Shown in pieces: positions 32,122 to 43,914 of a stretch of 64,000 nucleotides of DNA. The notes under the pieces are model-generated. The model worked only from the letters and a program-made list of their open reading frames with translations. It was not told where the DNA came from and ran no database searches. The first letter of the stretch is position 1; every line of letters starts with the position of its first letter. Source of the stretch: Malus domestica (lineage: Eukaryota > Streptophyta > Magnoliopsida > Rosales > Rosaceae); assembly GCF_042453785.1 (NCBI RefSeq), contig NC_091673.1, positions 1,867,501 to 1,931,500 of the forward strand, given 5' to 3'. Both the position numbers and the translations under genes were made by a program.

Positions 32122-35100
32122 TTGTCTCTTGATAAAATTCAAGCCGCCCCGGCCGCGCTCGAAGACCATCGGCCCCAAGTTAAGGATCCCCTGGAAGAGA
32201 TTAATGTTGGGACGGCCGATGACCCACGGCCTTTGTTTATTAGTGCTTTACTTCCCCAACAAATGAAAGATGAGCTTCGTGCCTTGCTTACGGAGTTCAA
32301 AGATTGCTTTGCTTGGAGCTACCATGAGATGCCCGGCTTAGATCGTACTCTTGTCGAGCATGAGTTACGTATTAAACCCGGATGTAAACCTTTCCGTCAG
32401 CCACCGCGTCGATTTTCGACGGAAGTGCAACTCAGCATCAAGGACGAGCTGGTTCGGCTTTTGAAAGCCGGGTTTATTCGGACAGCTCGATATGTTGAAT
32501 GGTTGGCGAATATCGTTCCTGTTTTAAAGAAAAATGGTGCACTGCGCATATGCATCGATTTCAGAAATCTGAATCTGGCAACTCCCAAAGATGAGTATAC
32601 AATGCCGATTTCAGACCTGTTAATCGACGCCGCGGCGAATCATGAGATGTTATCCTTTATGGATGGGCATGCTGGGTACAATCAAATATTCATCGCCGAA
32701 GCCGATGTGCATAAAACTGCTTTCCGTTGCCCGGGGGCACTCGGTACTTACGAGTGGGTTGTTATGCCATTCGGCCTCAAAAATGCCGGCGCCACATACC
32801 AACGAGCGATGAACACCATCTTCCACGACTTAATCGGAACCATCGTCGAAGTTTACATCGACGACGTTGTCATCAAATCTAAACGCCGACGGACACATCT
32901 GGACGACCTCCGACAGGCTTTCCTCCGCATGCGTCAGCACAACCTCAAGATGAATCCTGCCAAATGTGCTTTCGGCGTGTCGGCCGGAAATTTCCTTGGT
33001 TTCCTCGTGCATCACCGTGGAATTGAAGTCGATGCGAATAAAGCACGCGCAATCGTCGATGCCCCACCCCCAACGACGAAGAAACAACTCCAGTCCTTGC
33101 TTGGCCAGATCAATTTCCTCCGCCGATTTATTGCTAACTCGGCCGGTAAAATGAAAGCGTTCTCCACGCTTTTGAAACTCAAGGACTCGGATAAATTCGT
33201 GTGGAACGGCGAGCATCAGGCGGCGTTTACACAGATCAAAGTATCCCTCACGAAACCCCCTGTCATAGTTCCCCCTCGGCGTGGTAAACCTCTGAAGCTC
33301 TATATCTCGGCGGCCGAAGAATCTATCGGCTGCCTCCTCGCGCAAGACAATGATGCCGGCCGAGAGCAGGCTATATTTTATCTAAGCCGGAATCTCAATC
33401 AACCAGAGATCAATTATCCCGCCGTCGAGAAACTGTGTCTCGCCGTATTTTTCGCCGCATCCAAGCTCCGGCATTACATGCTCCCGTCGGTCACCCAAGT
33501 CATTGCCCAGACCGACGTTATCCGGTACATGCTTACCCGACCAATCGTCAAAGGCCGAATTGGGAAGTGGACAATGGCGTTGTCCGAATTTAGTTTGCAG
33601 TACGTGCCGCAGAAAGCTGTGAAGGGACAGGCGTTGGCCGATTTCCTTGCTCAACACCCTTCGCCTTATGGTTTCGGGGATGCTGACGTCGAAATCGGCA
33701 TGGTGGTGACCCGCGACAACTATTGGACGATGTATTTTGATGGTTCCAGTACTTCGTCTTCGGCCGGCGCGGGCATCGTCATTCAATCTCCTCACAACGA
33801 TCGCTAGTATTTTTCGCTCAAACTGGATTTCGAGTGCACCAATAATCAGGCCGAATACGAGGCTCTTGTCATTGGTCTTGGCCTCCTTCTTGACCTTCGA
33901 GCCACTCGTGCCCTCGTCCTCGGTGATTCTGAACTCGTGATTAACCAAATTAATGGGTCTTTTCGTTGCATGAGTTGTACTCTGGCGCCCTACCACATGG
34001 TCGCCAGCTATTTGGCCGAGTCTTTTGACGGTATTACATTCGAGCATATTTCTCGGGTTCATAATACCGACGCAGACGAGTTGGCTCAGATCGCCTCCGG
34101 TGCTCAACTCATGGGGGGCAAGCTAGGCCGGGAGATACCAATATTACGACAGCTATACCCGGCCTTGGTTAATCAGCAAATCCTCCGTCGAGACAATGTG
34201 ATCCGCACCAGGGTCATGTCCTTGCCTTCGTTGTTGGATCGGCAGGACTCTATAGAAATTTGCGCGGCCGAGGCTATACCAGATGATTGGAGGAAACCCA
34301 TTATGCAGTACCTTGATAATCCTAACGGGACACATAGTCGCAGGACACGGGTTCACGCCATGAACTATGTCACGTACCAGAACGAGTTGTACCGAAAGGG
34401 CGAAGATGGTTTGTTACTGCTATGCCTCGGCCCCCAAGAGAGTGCTCGGGCGATCGCAGAGGTTCATGAAGGGGTATGCGGAGCTCACCAATCTGGACGG
34501 AAAATGCGATGGCTACTCCGACGACACGGCTATTTTTGGCCGAAAATACTGAAAGATTGTATCGAGTTTGCACGAGGATGCGTGCAGTGCCAAATCCATG
34601 GGCCTATACAAAGGGTCCCGGCCGAATCACTACATTCGGTCATTAAGCCGTGGCCGTTTAGAGGATGGGCCATGGACGTAATCGGCAAAATCACGCCGAC
34701 TTCTGGAGCTGCTAAGCATGCATGGATAATAGTCGCAACTGATTACTTTACTAAGTGGGTCGAAGCAAAATCATATGCCGAGTTAACATCTAAAGAAGTT
34801 TGCGACTTCGTGGAGGAACACATTGTGACTCGGTTCGGTGTACCAGAAACAATCATAACCGACAATGGAACAATCTTCACAGCCGAAAGGTTTAAAGAAT
34901 ACACGGCAAATTTGAACATTCGGTTGGAGCAGTCCACACCGTATTATCCACAGGCGAATGGGCAGGCCGAAGCAAGTAATAAAGTGTTGATCGGCATCCT
35001 CGAAAAAATAATAAAAGACAGGCCTGGCATGTGGCATTTGAAGTTGAACGAGGCATTATGGGCATACCGAACATCGCCCCGATCGGCGACTGCAACAACC

Positions 35101-35550
35101 CCATACGCATTAACCTACGGACACGATGCAGTGCTACCAGTCGAGTTGAGCATAAATTCGTTGCGATTAATTGAACAAAGTAGTTTGTTTAGCGCCGAAT
35201 ACAATCAGTCCATGAGACAGGAACTAGAAGATTTGGAAGAAGCGCGACTTGACGCGTATAACTTACTAGTGGCGCAAAAACAGATTGCCGAGCGAGCCTA
35301 TAATCAAAAGGTGCGACAGAAAACGTTCGGCGAGGGTGAATTGGTATGGCAAACGGTGTTGCCCGTAGGACTAAAAGATCCTAGGTTCGGCAAGTGGTCG
35401 CCGAATTGGGAAGGGCCGTTCATTGTGCATAAAGTATACGGTAAAGGGGCGTATCATCTTAAAGATCGGACTGGTGTGATTCACAAATTACCGATTAATG
35501 GGAAGTTTTTGAAGAAATACTATCCAGTTACTTGGGAAATGCGTGAGTAA
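32122..35550 (+). mobile_element. pol region: RT, RNase H, second RNase H, integrase
   Basis: The reverse transcriptase (VMPFGLKNAGATYQ, YIDDVV) lies at about 32400-33000 and its RNase H at about 33250-33650. A second RNase H beginning FDGSS follows at about 33730-34100. The integrase has a zinc-binding region (about 34460-34590) and a catalytic core (WAMDVIG, ITDNGTIF, YYPQANGQAE) up to about 35200. The domain order supports Tat-lineage placement. Confidence 0.88.
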
Positions 35551-35619
35551 AAAATCAATCCATTAAAATTGATAAGTATTTACAAATGAGTAGGACGGTT
35601 GGTTTACATTCAAATATAT

Positions 35620-37341
35620 CTAAGGAGAAGAGGGAAGAAGAGTGCTGAGCAAAGCCTTCAGCTCCAACCACCGCACGTCGGCCATGATGACTTCGGCCTG
35701 CCGATTCTTTTTATCCAGCTTCAGCCGCTCGACTCGTTTGTTGGCCGCCGCATACTCAGTTAGGCGATCCTTCCCGCCTGACTCGAAGTCCCTCGCAAGC
35801 TCAGAAGCAATGGCCGACCGACGTTTTGCTAGTTCGGCCATCTGACGGTCGAGCTCGGCTAACGTTTCTCCTTTTGCCCGTAGATCGTCAATCTTCAGAC
35901 GGAGGGTGTCTTGAACGGCCATGGCGGCTTGCAGGTCCTGTTCGGCCTTCAGAGCAGTCTGGAAGATACTAAATGTCTCCCGAACGCGCTCCAAGGCAGA
36001 CGATGCCCGGACAATGGCATCTCCGCTCAGGCGACCATCGGCTCCAAGGTCGTTCAGACACACGCCGAGCAAATCGAGACCGTTGCGCTCAAGAACTTGC
36101 GATGATGAGAGCGCTAGGACTTCTCGCAGCTGGGTTAGGGCACTTGGATCGGCAGCATCAGTCGAAGCGGCCGAAGGGCCGGACTCTGCAGTCGTGCTGG
36201 AGAGGAGGGCTTTGAATTCAACCTCCCATGAAGCCTGCACAAATAAACAAGGTTAAGTTTAAAGGAAGTCATGACAAGAATAGCAAGAAGGTGTCGTGTG
36301 TTAACCTGCCGAGAGGAGACCTCGGCCATGTCCCCAGGATCGTTGCTCGAACCTAAAGAACTCAATGGCCGAGCCCAGTGTCTCAGATTGCTTCTCACTT
36401 CACGCGGCCGATGGAGGTTATCTACGTTTGATGGCCACTGAGGCGGCCAGGAAATATAGATAACGCCCTTCGGCGCATAGAATTGACGGTGAAAAGAATG
36501 TATAGGCACCTGACATTTGGTATTTTCTTTGTTTAGAGGTCTAAAGCGGAAAAGTAATCAGGAGGAGACGAGTGAAGGTACTTACAAAGGCCGAGGTAAC
36601 CTCCTGTGGAGGAATATGGAAGCCTTGGTCTTGGGGATGGACCGGCGATTCCGCCGTAGCCTCGGGTTCCTCGAGCAGCCGTTTGCCCCGGTCGGCTGCC
36701 GATGGGCCGACTGGCGCAGCTGCTTCAGAGGAGGCAGGGACGCCCTGGTCCTGAGAAGGAACGAGAGGTTCGGCCACCGGGATCGGTTCCTCGACCGTGC
36801 GCTTGCCACGATTAACCGGGGAGGGGCCGGTTTGAACCGCCATCTCGGGTATTGGAGAAGGTTGTCGACGAGTATGAGGACGGTGCGCCAGCGGGACCTC
36901 GTCGCTCCCCTCGCTTTCGTCCAACACAAGGACCGAGGGCTTTGGATTCTTGGGAGAAGTTCCCTCGGTCGTAGAAACCGCCTGTTGAGAGACAGGTGCC
37001 TTCTCGGCAGAGGGAGGTACAACTGATGCGCCGGCCACAGAGGCAGGCCGCGCTGGTGCCGTCTCTGCGGCCGAGGCCGGCTATGTCTCGACCCCAGAAT
37101 GGCCGGCGGCGGGAGAAGAAGCACTGGGAGTCGTCGTGTGACTGGAGATAACGTGGATCTCCCGGGCACCCTTCTTCGCCATTTGTTTGACCCGCTTGGC
37201 TGGCGGGGAAGGCTCGACAGCCGGCTCGGCCTCTTGGCGAGGCCGTTTGATCAGCACGGCCCTACCAGCGGGTTTGTCCTTTTGGGCCACGACCGATTTT
37301 TTCCCGGTCGTGGCAGCGGCAACTGCCTCCGTCTTTCTCAA
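35620..37341 (-). mobile_element. Antisense region with coiled-coil and Pro/Glu-rich frames
   Basis: On the minus strand, 35620-36240 encodes a helical, charged coiled-coil-like protein of 206 residues. The interval 36541-37341 carries basic and Pro/Ala/Glu-rich frames. Together with the frame at 37385-38989 they look like exons of one antisense transcription unit inside the element. Tat/Retand elements are known to carry such extra antisense frames. Confidence 0.55.
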
Positions 37342-37384
37342 AGGCCGACTACCTAAAAAGATAAAGACAACTCAGTAAGGCAAC

Positions 37385-38989
37385 TCAATATGCAAGGTTG
37401 ATGGAAAGGAAGAAAATGAAACCGGTACCTTGAGGATGAGGGGCCGAGGCCTTCTTAGGCCGGTCACCAAAGAGTCTGCTAAGCACGTCTTCGACCGGCG
37501 CACCAAAGAATTCCTGGGTGTATTGCTCCCACCACTCACCAAAGGTGTCGGTGCATTGGGTTTCCGGGGTGGCTGGTCGAAGGCGGAATTTTTGGCAGCG
37601 CTCTTGGAACTCCTTCACGGCGATTCTACATTCCTTCTCAGAGGAACGAGGTTCGCGTCCACGGCTTAGGACCGTTCGGGAGAAGAGAAGGGGGATAGGG
37701 CAGCCCTGAAGGTAGCCGAGCTGTCGGGCGAGGAAGTTCGGATGATATACTTCCCATCCTGACCGTTTCCCATCGCAGCCGAGAGGGAGGTCGCGGGCAA
37801 GCACAAACGACCCCCAGGTCTGACGGAGATCGGCGTCCTCCTCCGCGCTCCATGAGGAGATAGGCAGCCTGATGGAGGAAGGATAGTCTCGACGACGACA
37901 TATTAGGAACTCGTCGTTGGAGAAGTCGTCGAGGGCGAAGAGGTACCGAAATACCTCTTCGGCTTGATGGGGAGGTGTCGGTCGAGAGGCCAATTGAGAC
38001 CCAAGCGCCTCTGTTGGTGAGAATTCGGCTATGGCCGGCCGAAGGGAGGTGAAGTATACCTGCAACCAGAGTTGGAAGACCCAGAGAGGACCATTCTGGT
38101 GCGGGTCGACCTTTTGGAGGGTCGCCTCGGCCAGGCAGCGGAAAAGTTGGGCGAGAATGTTGGAACTCAGCGCCAAGACGTGACCACTGGCCAGGGCTTC
38201 GGCTACCGGCATGTTCTCGACCAAACACTTGTTTGACTTGGTACAACAAATGTATTTGTTGTACCAGTAGAAGAGGAAAGCTTCATGCTCTCCCTCTCGC
38301 AGGTCCTCTTCTCCTCGGCCGGCGAAGTGAAGATAGAGGGTGTTGTAATTACAGAAGTTCTTGTGGAGCTTCTGAATATCTTCCTTCGACGGGATATGAC
38401 CGTCACGGCTCAAGGTCTCGAAGGCCCGACGGTCGAAGAGCGTTTTCAGGTCGATATTCGACGGATGCCCAGAGAGGGTCGCGTCGACAGGGATCCCGGT
38501 CGCCGAAGTCCCCAGAATGGCAGTAATATCCAGGACGGTGGGACCCATGGGACCCAGAGGAAGGACCATTGTGTTGGTAGCCGAACACCAGAAGCACAGA
38601 GCGGCTTGGAGAAGTTCCTTGTCGGGGACGATTTCCATGGACGAAAGGAGGATGGCGTCGTAGATGCCAAGGGCCTTCCATTGCTCGCCGAAGAGTCGTT
38701 CCATTCGAACGACCCAGGCTGCCCAGGATGTGGTCGTCGAGGGCCAGGAGCCCTGGGGTTTAGCCGCATCCCATCGCGACCATTCAAACCCTCGAAGCAA
38801 GGGTTTTAGGCAGTGCTCCTGTAGAAGGCCGATGATAGTCGGCGGTATTGTAGCCTTGAAGAGAGGACCCAGGATTTGGTACTGGGTGTTCATGTCGTTT
38901 TCAAACCGGATGGTCTTGATCGAGCTCCGATCAAGGATCTTCGGATGTTGGTCACATTCCCTGGAAAGCTTGGAGATGAAGGATGCCAT
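37385..38989 (-). mobile_element. Antisense ORF with plant mobile domain
   Basis: 534 residues on the minus strand. A plant mobile domain (MAIN/MAIL1-like) is recognised from WAAWVVRMERLFGEQW, IYDAILLSSMEI, LLQAALCFWCSATNT and GPTVLDITAILG at about residues 90-200. Such domains are found in host silencing-related proteins and in both MULE and Ty3 elements, so this is probably an old capture carried by the element. Its function here is unknown. Confidence 0.7.
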
Positions 38990-39615
38990 TATGAAAAAAG
39001 AAGCACGGAGTAAAAGGGTTTTTCTGGGTTGGGGATTTAAAGACGAAGACTCGGAATAGGAGAGGCACTAGAAATCAATGGCAGAGAATTTCGGGAAGTT
39101 TGAGAGCGTAAAAGTACAAATGAGGAAATTTCGGTATTTATAGAGTTGTGGGGGGAAGAGCAATCGTTCGAAATTCAAAACAAAGGGCAAAATCGACCAA
39201 AGGAATTGTTGATCATGATGAACATTTGGGGAATGCGGTTGAGAAGACCGAAGGTTTTAGGGTTTTGGGGGCGCACGATTGCGTGTGACGGCTAAATTAA
39301 TGACGAAAAGACGGTTCGACGACCGCACGATGACAAATGGGCTCACGGACTGAGGTAGTGGCTCGCGGATTGAGATAGTGGTCATGATGGCAAGACAGTT
39401 CAGGCTGCCGCACGCCTTAGACGTCATTATGTAGGATTGGCCATATTAGAGGACGCCACGTGGTGAGTAGGTTAGCAGGATCAAGATCGTGCGATCGTGC
39501 TCAATAAATGCGCCTTGGAACTCGGGTATGAGGATTCTGAGTGGTAGATTCGCTTCTTCAAGGCCGGAACTCGGCCGAAGATTGCAGGCCGAGGACCTCG
39601 GAAGCGAGGGGGCAA

Positions 39616-40561
39616 TGTTTGGGCCCAAAATAATAGTTTGGGCCGAGTGTAGAGCCATTCTCGGCCCGGAAGGCCTTGCGACAAGAAGACCATGGATCGT
39701 TCAGCTTATGGGCTTCCAAACCTAGGCCAGTTAGGTCAAAATGCAATGACAAGCCGAGTCCTGATACAATAGGGATTCTCGGCAGGATTAACAACCTAGA
39801 AGCGGATAGGGCTCGAATAAGGACTAGGTTCACAATCCTAATGAAAACAGGACTGGTCGAGGTGATATTGATCCGGAGAGGGAAAACCTAGTCCGAATGG
39901 GATTCTATCTCAGATTCGGGGTCCAGTGCTATAAATAGCGGAAGCTGTGCATCAGGAAAGACCCCACAAAAATCAATACAAAATTGCCCTGCGCAAACTC
40001 TCACAACTTGAGATCTTTTTCTTTTCCTTTTTCGCTGACACATCTTCCGTTGGCATCAACAGCACTGTGGAAGCAACCGGTGATATCTTAAGTCGGCATA
40101 GATAGCTCTGTCACCGTAGAGTCGGTCGGTCTCGCAGTATCTTCCGTTGGCATCAACAGCACTGCGGCGAGAACGGTCGATTGCCTATCCAAGTCTCGGT
40201 CGAGAAGGGTTTTCGAATCCTTGTTGGTCGAGGTCATCTCATTAGCCTTCTCGGCGAGGTGAGGTGTTACAGTTATTACATTCGGCACATTGTAAGCCGA
40301 ATTCGGTTCGTGAACTTTGTAAGAAATAGCAGCCTTGTCTTCAGGCTCGAGAACCCAAGAGGCCGAGACGCGTTCCTTTCTCGGCCGCAATCGCAAGACG
40401 CAGAAGTCAGTAGCGCGACCCAACGCAGCATCATCAAATTTACTCCTCGGCCGAGCCTCGGCCGACGAGTTGGCACGCCCCGCAATCACCGAAGGACGTA
40501 GTTAGCTTAGAATATATTCGGCCTGCGCGCCACGTAGGCTTGGTAGATTTTAGGGTCAACA
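39616..40561 (+). repeat. Right LTR
   Basis: 946 bp, the same length and, as far as read, the same sequence as the left LTR. Open frames inside it are duplicated exactly in the left LTR and are not genes. Confidence 0.93.
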
Positions 40562-40566
40562 ATATG

Positions 40567-42060
40567 TCACTCTGTTCTAAACCTTGCTAAGAAGGGGCTC
40601 GATAACATGCATTCAGCACAATACCAAATTACCAATTGATAATCAGCAAACAGACTGGAAATGATGTAATCACACGAAAATTGTGAAGCTTTCAATATTT
40701 CTAAAATACCCCTTCCTAATTATAATTCTAAATTAAAACAATTAAATTTAATTTAAAAAACCAAATAAACATTAAAAATAAATAATGAAGAATAAAATGT
40801 TAGAAAACAAATTGTCACATGTATGATCACGTGACAAAAAACTAGTATACTATTACTCGAGAAGGCACTGTATATATCCACAATCCATAATTGTCAGTTA
40901 ATTCGTCAGCAGTCATGACTTAATTCTTTGTTATACATGAATATGGCTAGTACTATTCATATGCTTCTTTTTGTCATTTACACTTGTTAATTTTTACTTA
41001 TTAATTATTTATTTATATATTTGATTTGATAATCAAAAATTGATTGTTCGATATATAAAAATAAATGTGTAAATAACATCACTCGTATGAATAACGTTGC
41101 AAAAAACTGAAAACTAGCTGATGCTCATGCTACGCAGCACAAGACCTAAAGTGTAAATAGTTTATATTCTCTTTTCGTACATGTACTACTGTGTACAGAA
41201 GATATGGTTGATTCCTCTCCTCAATCTCAGCTGAGAATGGCAACCGTTAAATAGGAAAGATCTCAGAGGCTAGTTTAGTTATTTGGTAACCAAAAAAGAA
41301 GAAAGGCTTGTTCTCTCCAATCCCCGGTCCCCAACTAATCTAGTTCCTTTCCAACCATTTCATTCCCCGGAGGCTAGAGGTAGGGCTAGCTACATGAACA
41401 AGTCTTTCGGTTATGTGCAGAAAAGAGAGAATATTTCAAAACAAAGGAGATGTTACGTAAGGTGGAGTTTTCCCAGAAATAACAGAGCGCACGTTGGCAG
41501 ATTGGGGAAGCTTATTGATGTTTATAGTGACTTGTAGTGTCTGCCAGTACACTCACGCACTCTTACTGTTGTGCTCTTTATTTCTTATGCAATCAGTACA
41601 ACCAGGGAATCTCATTCCCCATATATGTAAATGTGCTACGACTTGTCATTTCACCTATTTTTTCTTTATCTTTTCCCGGCCTGTTATCAGTGAAGTGGAG
41701 TTCGGTACGAATTCTTACTTAAAATTACTGATCATAACCACAAAACTATATAATTTCGGATAAAAAGATTTTGAATAAGAGTTCCAATCATTCTTAAATA
41801 GCTAAATATTATTCGAGTTGGATTCTCTCTCCTTTATATTCTTCTCCCCTCCCTTTCCGCCTCTCTTAGTTTCCTCTTATTCTTTCTCTATGTAGAGAAA
41901 GTAAAACCAAATAAATATGTGACTTAGTTTTTATTTGCACGTTTGAATAGGAGGAAATGAAAGAAAAATTAGGAAGAGAGAGAATTACCTTATCCAGTTA
42001 CTCATGATTCTTTCCTTTTTTTTTTTTTTCCTTTGTCGAGATGTATACAAGCGAAGCAAT
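40567..42060. other. AT-rich intergenic DNA with a pyrimidine/purine-ended foldback
   Basis: No gene was recognised. At about 41816-42000 the ends GGATTCTCTCTCCTTTATATT and their rough inverse form a weak foldback that resembles the ends seen near 51890 and 52080. The start of this stretch was joined to the MIR319 upstream DNA before the Ty3 insertion. Confidence 0.4.
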
Positions 42061-42068
42061 ATTGGGGA

Positions 42069-43056
42069 CAAGGGCGGATCTACAGTGGGCTTAGGGGGCG
42101 GATGCCCCCACTGAGATTTTTTAAAAATGTAAAAATTGTATGCATTCTAATTACCATGAGTAACACTGATTAAATAATAATTGAAAAATTGTCTTTTCTG
42201 ATCAAACTGATCTAGTTCTGCTGCGCAGCAGCAGAGCTGGGTCTTATTTATTTTTCATTTTTAAATCCAAATCAAAATGACGTTGTTTTGGTCCGTAAAA
42301 AAAAAGTAAACGAAACGGCGTCGTTTTGTATGTTTGAAAAAAAAAATGTATGTATAGTTTGTCCCACCCCCCACCCCCCAAAAAAAATCCATCTCTGTTT
42401 CATTTTTATTGTGGATATGCGGTCTAGCATTGAGCTTTCAGGTTTAAAAGAGATTAGAGACCTTGCCAAAAAAAAAAAAAAAAATTCAAAGCAAAAAATA
42501 CAAGGTGTATTCGCTGGTTTACTTGCTTGTGACATTAGCACTAACTCTTCTAATTGCTATTACAACCGTTTGAACAGTATTTTCGGCCATGAAATTTTTG
42601 AAGAATCGATTGAGAAATCGGATAGGTGATCAATGGATGAATGATAACATGAATATTTTTATAAAGAGAGAGATATATGATGGTATTGGTAATGATGTTG
42701 TCATGCAATGCTTTTAGAACATGAAAATGCATCAATGGATATTGTAAGAGAATGTTGTATGAAAAACTTTATGGATTAATATATAAGTATTAAAATGTCG
42801 TACCCAGTGCACAAGGCTCCCGCTTTACGCAGGGTCTAGGAGAGGTGAATGTTGGCTAGCCTTACCCCCATTTATGGAGAGGCTGCTCCCAAGTTTCGAA
42901 CCCGAGACCTACCGCTCATGGGCGAAGGCACTTGCCATCGCACCAAGTGCGATCTCTTAATATAAATATTGTGTTTAGTAAATTCTTGAGCTTTTTAATT
43001 ATGACTTTGTTGTTTGAGGATGACCCTATTCATATAAATCTCTGGCTTCGTCCATG
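42069..43056 (+). mobile_element. hAT transposon remnant, 988 bp
   Basis: Termini CAAGGGCGGATCTA and, inverted, CATGGACGAAGCCA are imperfect inverted repeats. The exact 8-bp direct repeat ATTGGGGA (42061-42068 and 43057-43064) is diagnostic for hAT. At about 42590-42730 the plus strand reads a decayed piece of the C-terminal hAT dimerisation region (FLKNRLRNRIGDQWMNDNMN, then VVMQCF and MKMHQW), as in zinc-finger MYM-type hAT transposases. It is a deleted copy, and a SINE is nested in it. Confidence 0.82.
42798..42957 (-). mobile_element. Au-type SINE nested in the hAT remnant
   Basis: Read on the minus strand: GGTGCGATGGCAAGTGCC (A box), GGTCTCGGGTTCGAAACTTGG (B box), then the conserved body words AGCCTCTCCATAAATGGGGG, CACCTCTCC, GACCCTGCGTAAAGCGGGAG and GTGCACTGGGTACGAC at the 3' end. 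This is the widespread angiosperm Au SINE as I remember it. Flanks share TTAATATA-like words as a probable target duplication. Confidence 0.85.
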
Positions 43057-43064
43057 ATTGGGGA

Positions 43065-43831
43065 TGAGGGTTGCACTCAAGATCTTTGTGCATGAACAAA
43101 TGTTCTTAATTTTTTTAACTTTTTGAACTTTAATTCATGGCAATGTTACTTATGATTTAATATACGATTATGATGCGCTCTGGTAACAAAATTGCATGTA
43201 CTTATTTTGGTGCACTCTGGTAAGAAATTATGATGTGTTGCTCAATTGTACATAGAAGAAGAATGTATTCGCTAAAACAAGATTACGATTCACACTTAGC
43301 ACAAAGAGCAATCCCAAGCTAATCTCTGGCTTAATATCAATTAGCACCAACTCTCAACCAATGATTAAATTCCTGAAACAGACCCAACTGATTCAAGCTA
43401 ACTACAGCTGACAATCAACCAATCAAAATAAGACACTATGACCAATATATTTGTTAAGAGCTAATGAATGGCAGTATCCTAGCATTAACAACCACCAGGA
43501 AAAACTATATGCTTCAAGAAAACTGCTGAATGAGAATTATACATAGTTTGTTTAGTTATGAGATATTAACGAATTATTTTGGCATACTTAATTTGAATAA
43601 GAAATGAGTAAGTGCATAATATAATTTTGAATAGAATCATATCGATACTTTGGATATTCATTCATGTAAGTAAACATCCTCTAAACTCGTCGGATAACCG
43701 TAATTATCTAAGAGAGTTTTATTAAGGGTGTTCATTACGTTGTGGTGCCGTTTTAGACTGTTACCAAATGATGACAAAATTGTTCAGATAAAAATATATA
43801 TAAGCAATCTTGGATGAAAAGAAATTCATCA
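43065..43831. other. Intergenic DNA, nothing recognised
   Basis: AT-rich DNA without a recognisable gene or repeat. Confidence 0.5.
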
Positions 43832-43914
43832 GCTGGTTTGCCCGAGAGGTTAAGGGGGAAGACTTAAGATCTTCTGCACATAAGTGCGCATGGGTTCGAA
43901 CCCCATAGCCAGCA
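43832..43914 (+). tRNA. tRNA-Leu (anticodon UAA)
   Basis: 83 nt. The acceptor GCTGGTT pairs with AGCCAGC, with discriminator A. Anticodon stem GAAGA/TCTTC encloses loop CTTAAGA, so the anticodon is TAA. A long variable arm (TGCACATAAGTGCGC) and T arm ATGGG-TTCGAAC-CCCAT complete a type II leucine tRNA. A T-run terminator follows at 43926. The D-arm start reads TGCCCGAG where I expect TGGCCGAG, so the conserved G10 inside the A box is C. The gene may be weak or a pseudogene. Confidence 0.88.

Larger units (their letters stand above)
27024..40561 (+). mobile_element. Ty3/gypsy LTR retrotransposon, Tat-type, 13.5 kb
   Basis: The element runs TG...CA with 946-bp LTRs at both ends and a 5-bp target duplication, ATATG, at 27019-27023 and 40562-40566. 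A primer-binding site (TGGCACGCCCAGTGGG) follows the left LTR, and a purine tract (GCGAGGGGGCAA) precedes the right LTR. The order is gag-protease, reverse transcriptase-RNase H, a second archaeal-type RNase H and integrase. The second RNase H marks the Tat lineage (Ogre/Retand kin). Between integrase and the right LTR lie about 4 kb with antisense open frames, including a plant mobile domain. It looks nearly whole, with about two breaks in its coding part. I saw no difference between the LTRs, so insertion is very recent. Confidence 0.93.

Noticed and set aside
36517-37026. Plus-strand 169-codon Arg/Gly-rich frame inside the Ty3 element
   Set aside because: It is opposite the antisense frames, which have the more protein-like composition.
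40088-40501. 133- and 106-codon frames on both strands
   Set aside because: They lie in the right LTR and recur unchanged in the left LTR; they are chance frames.
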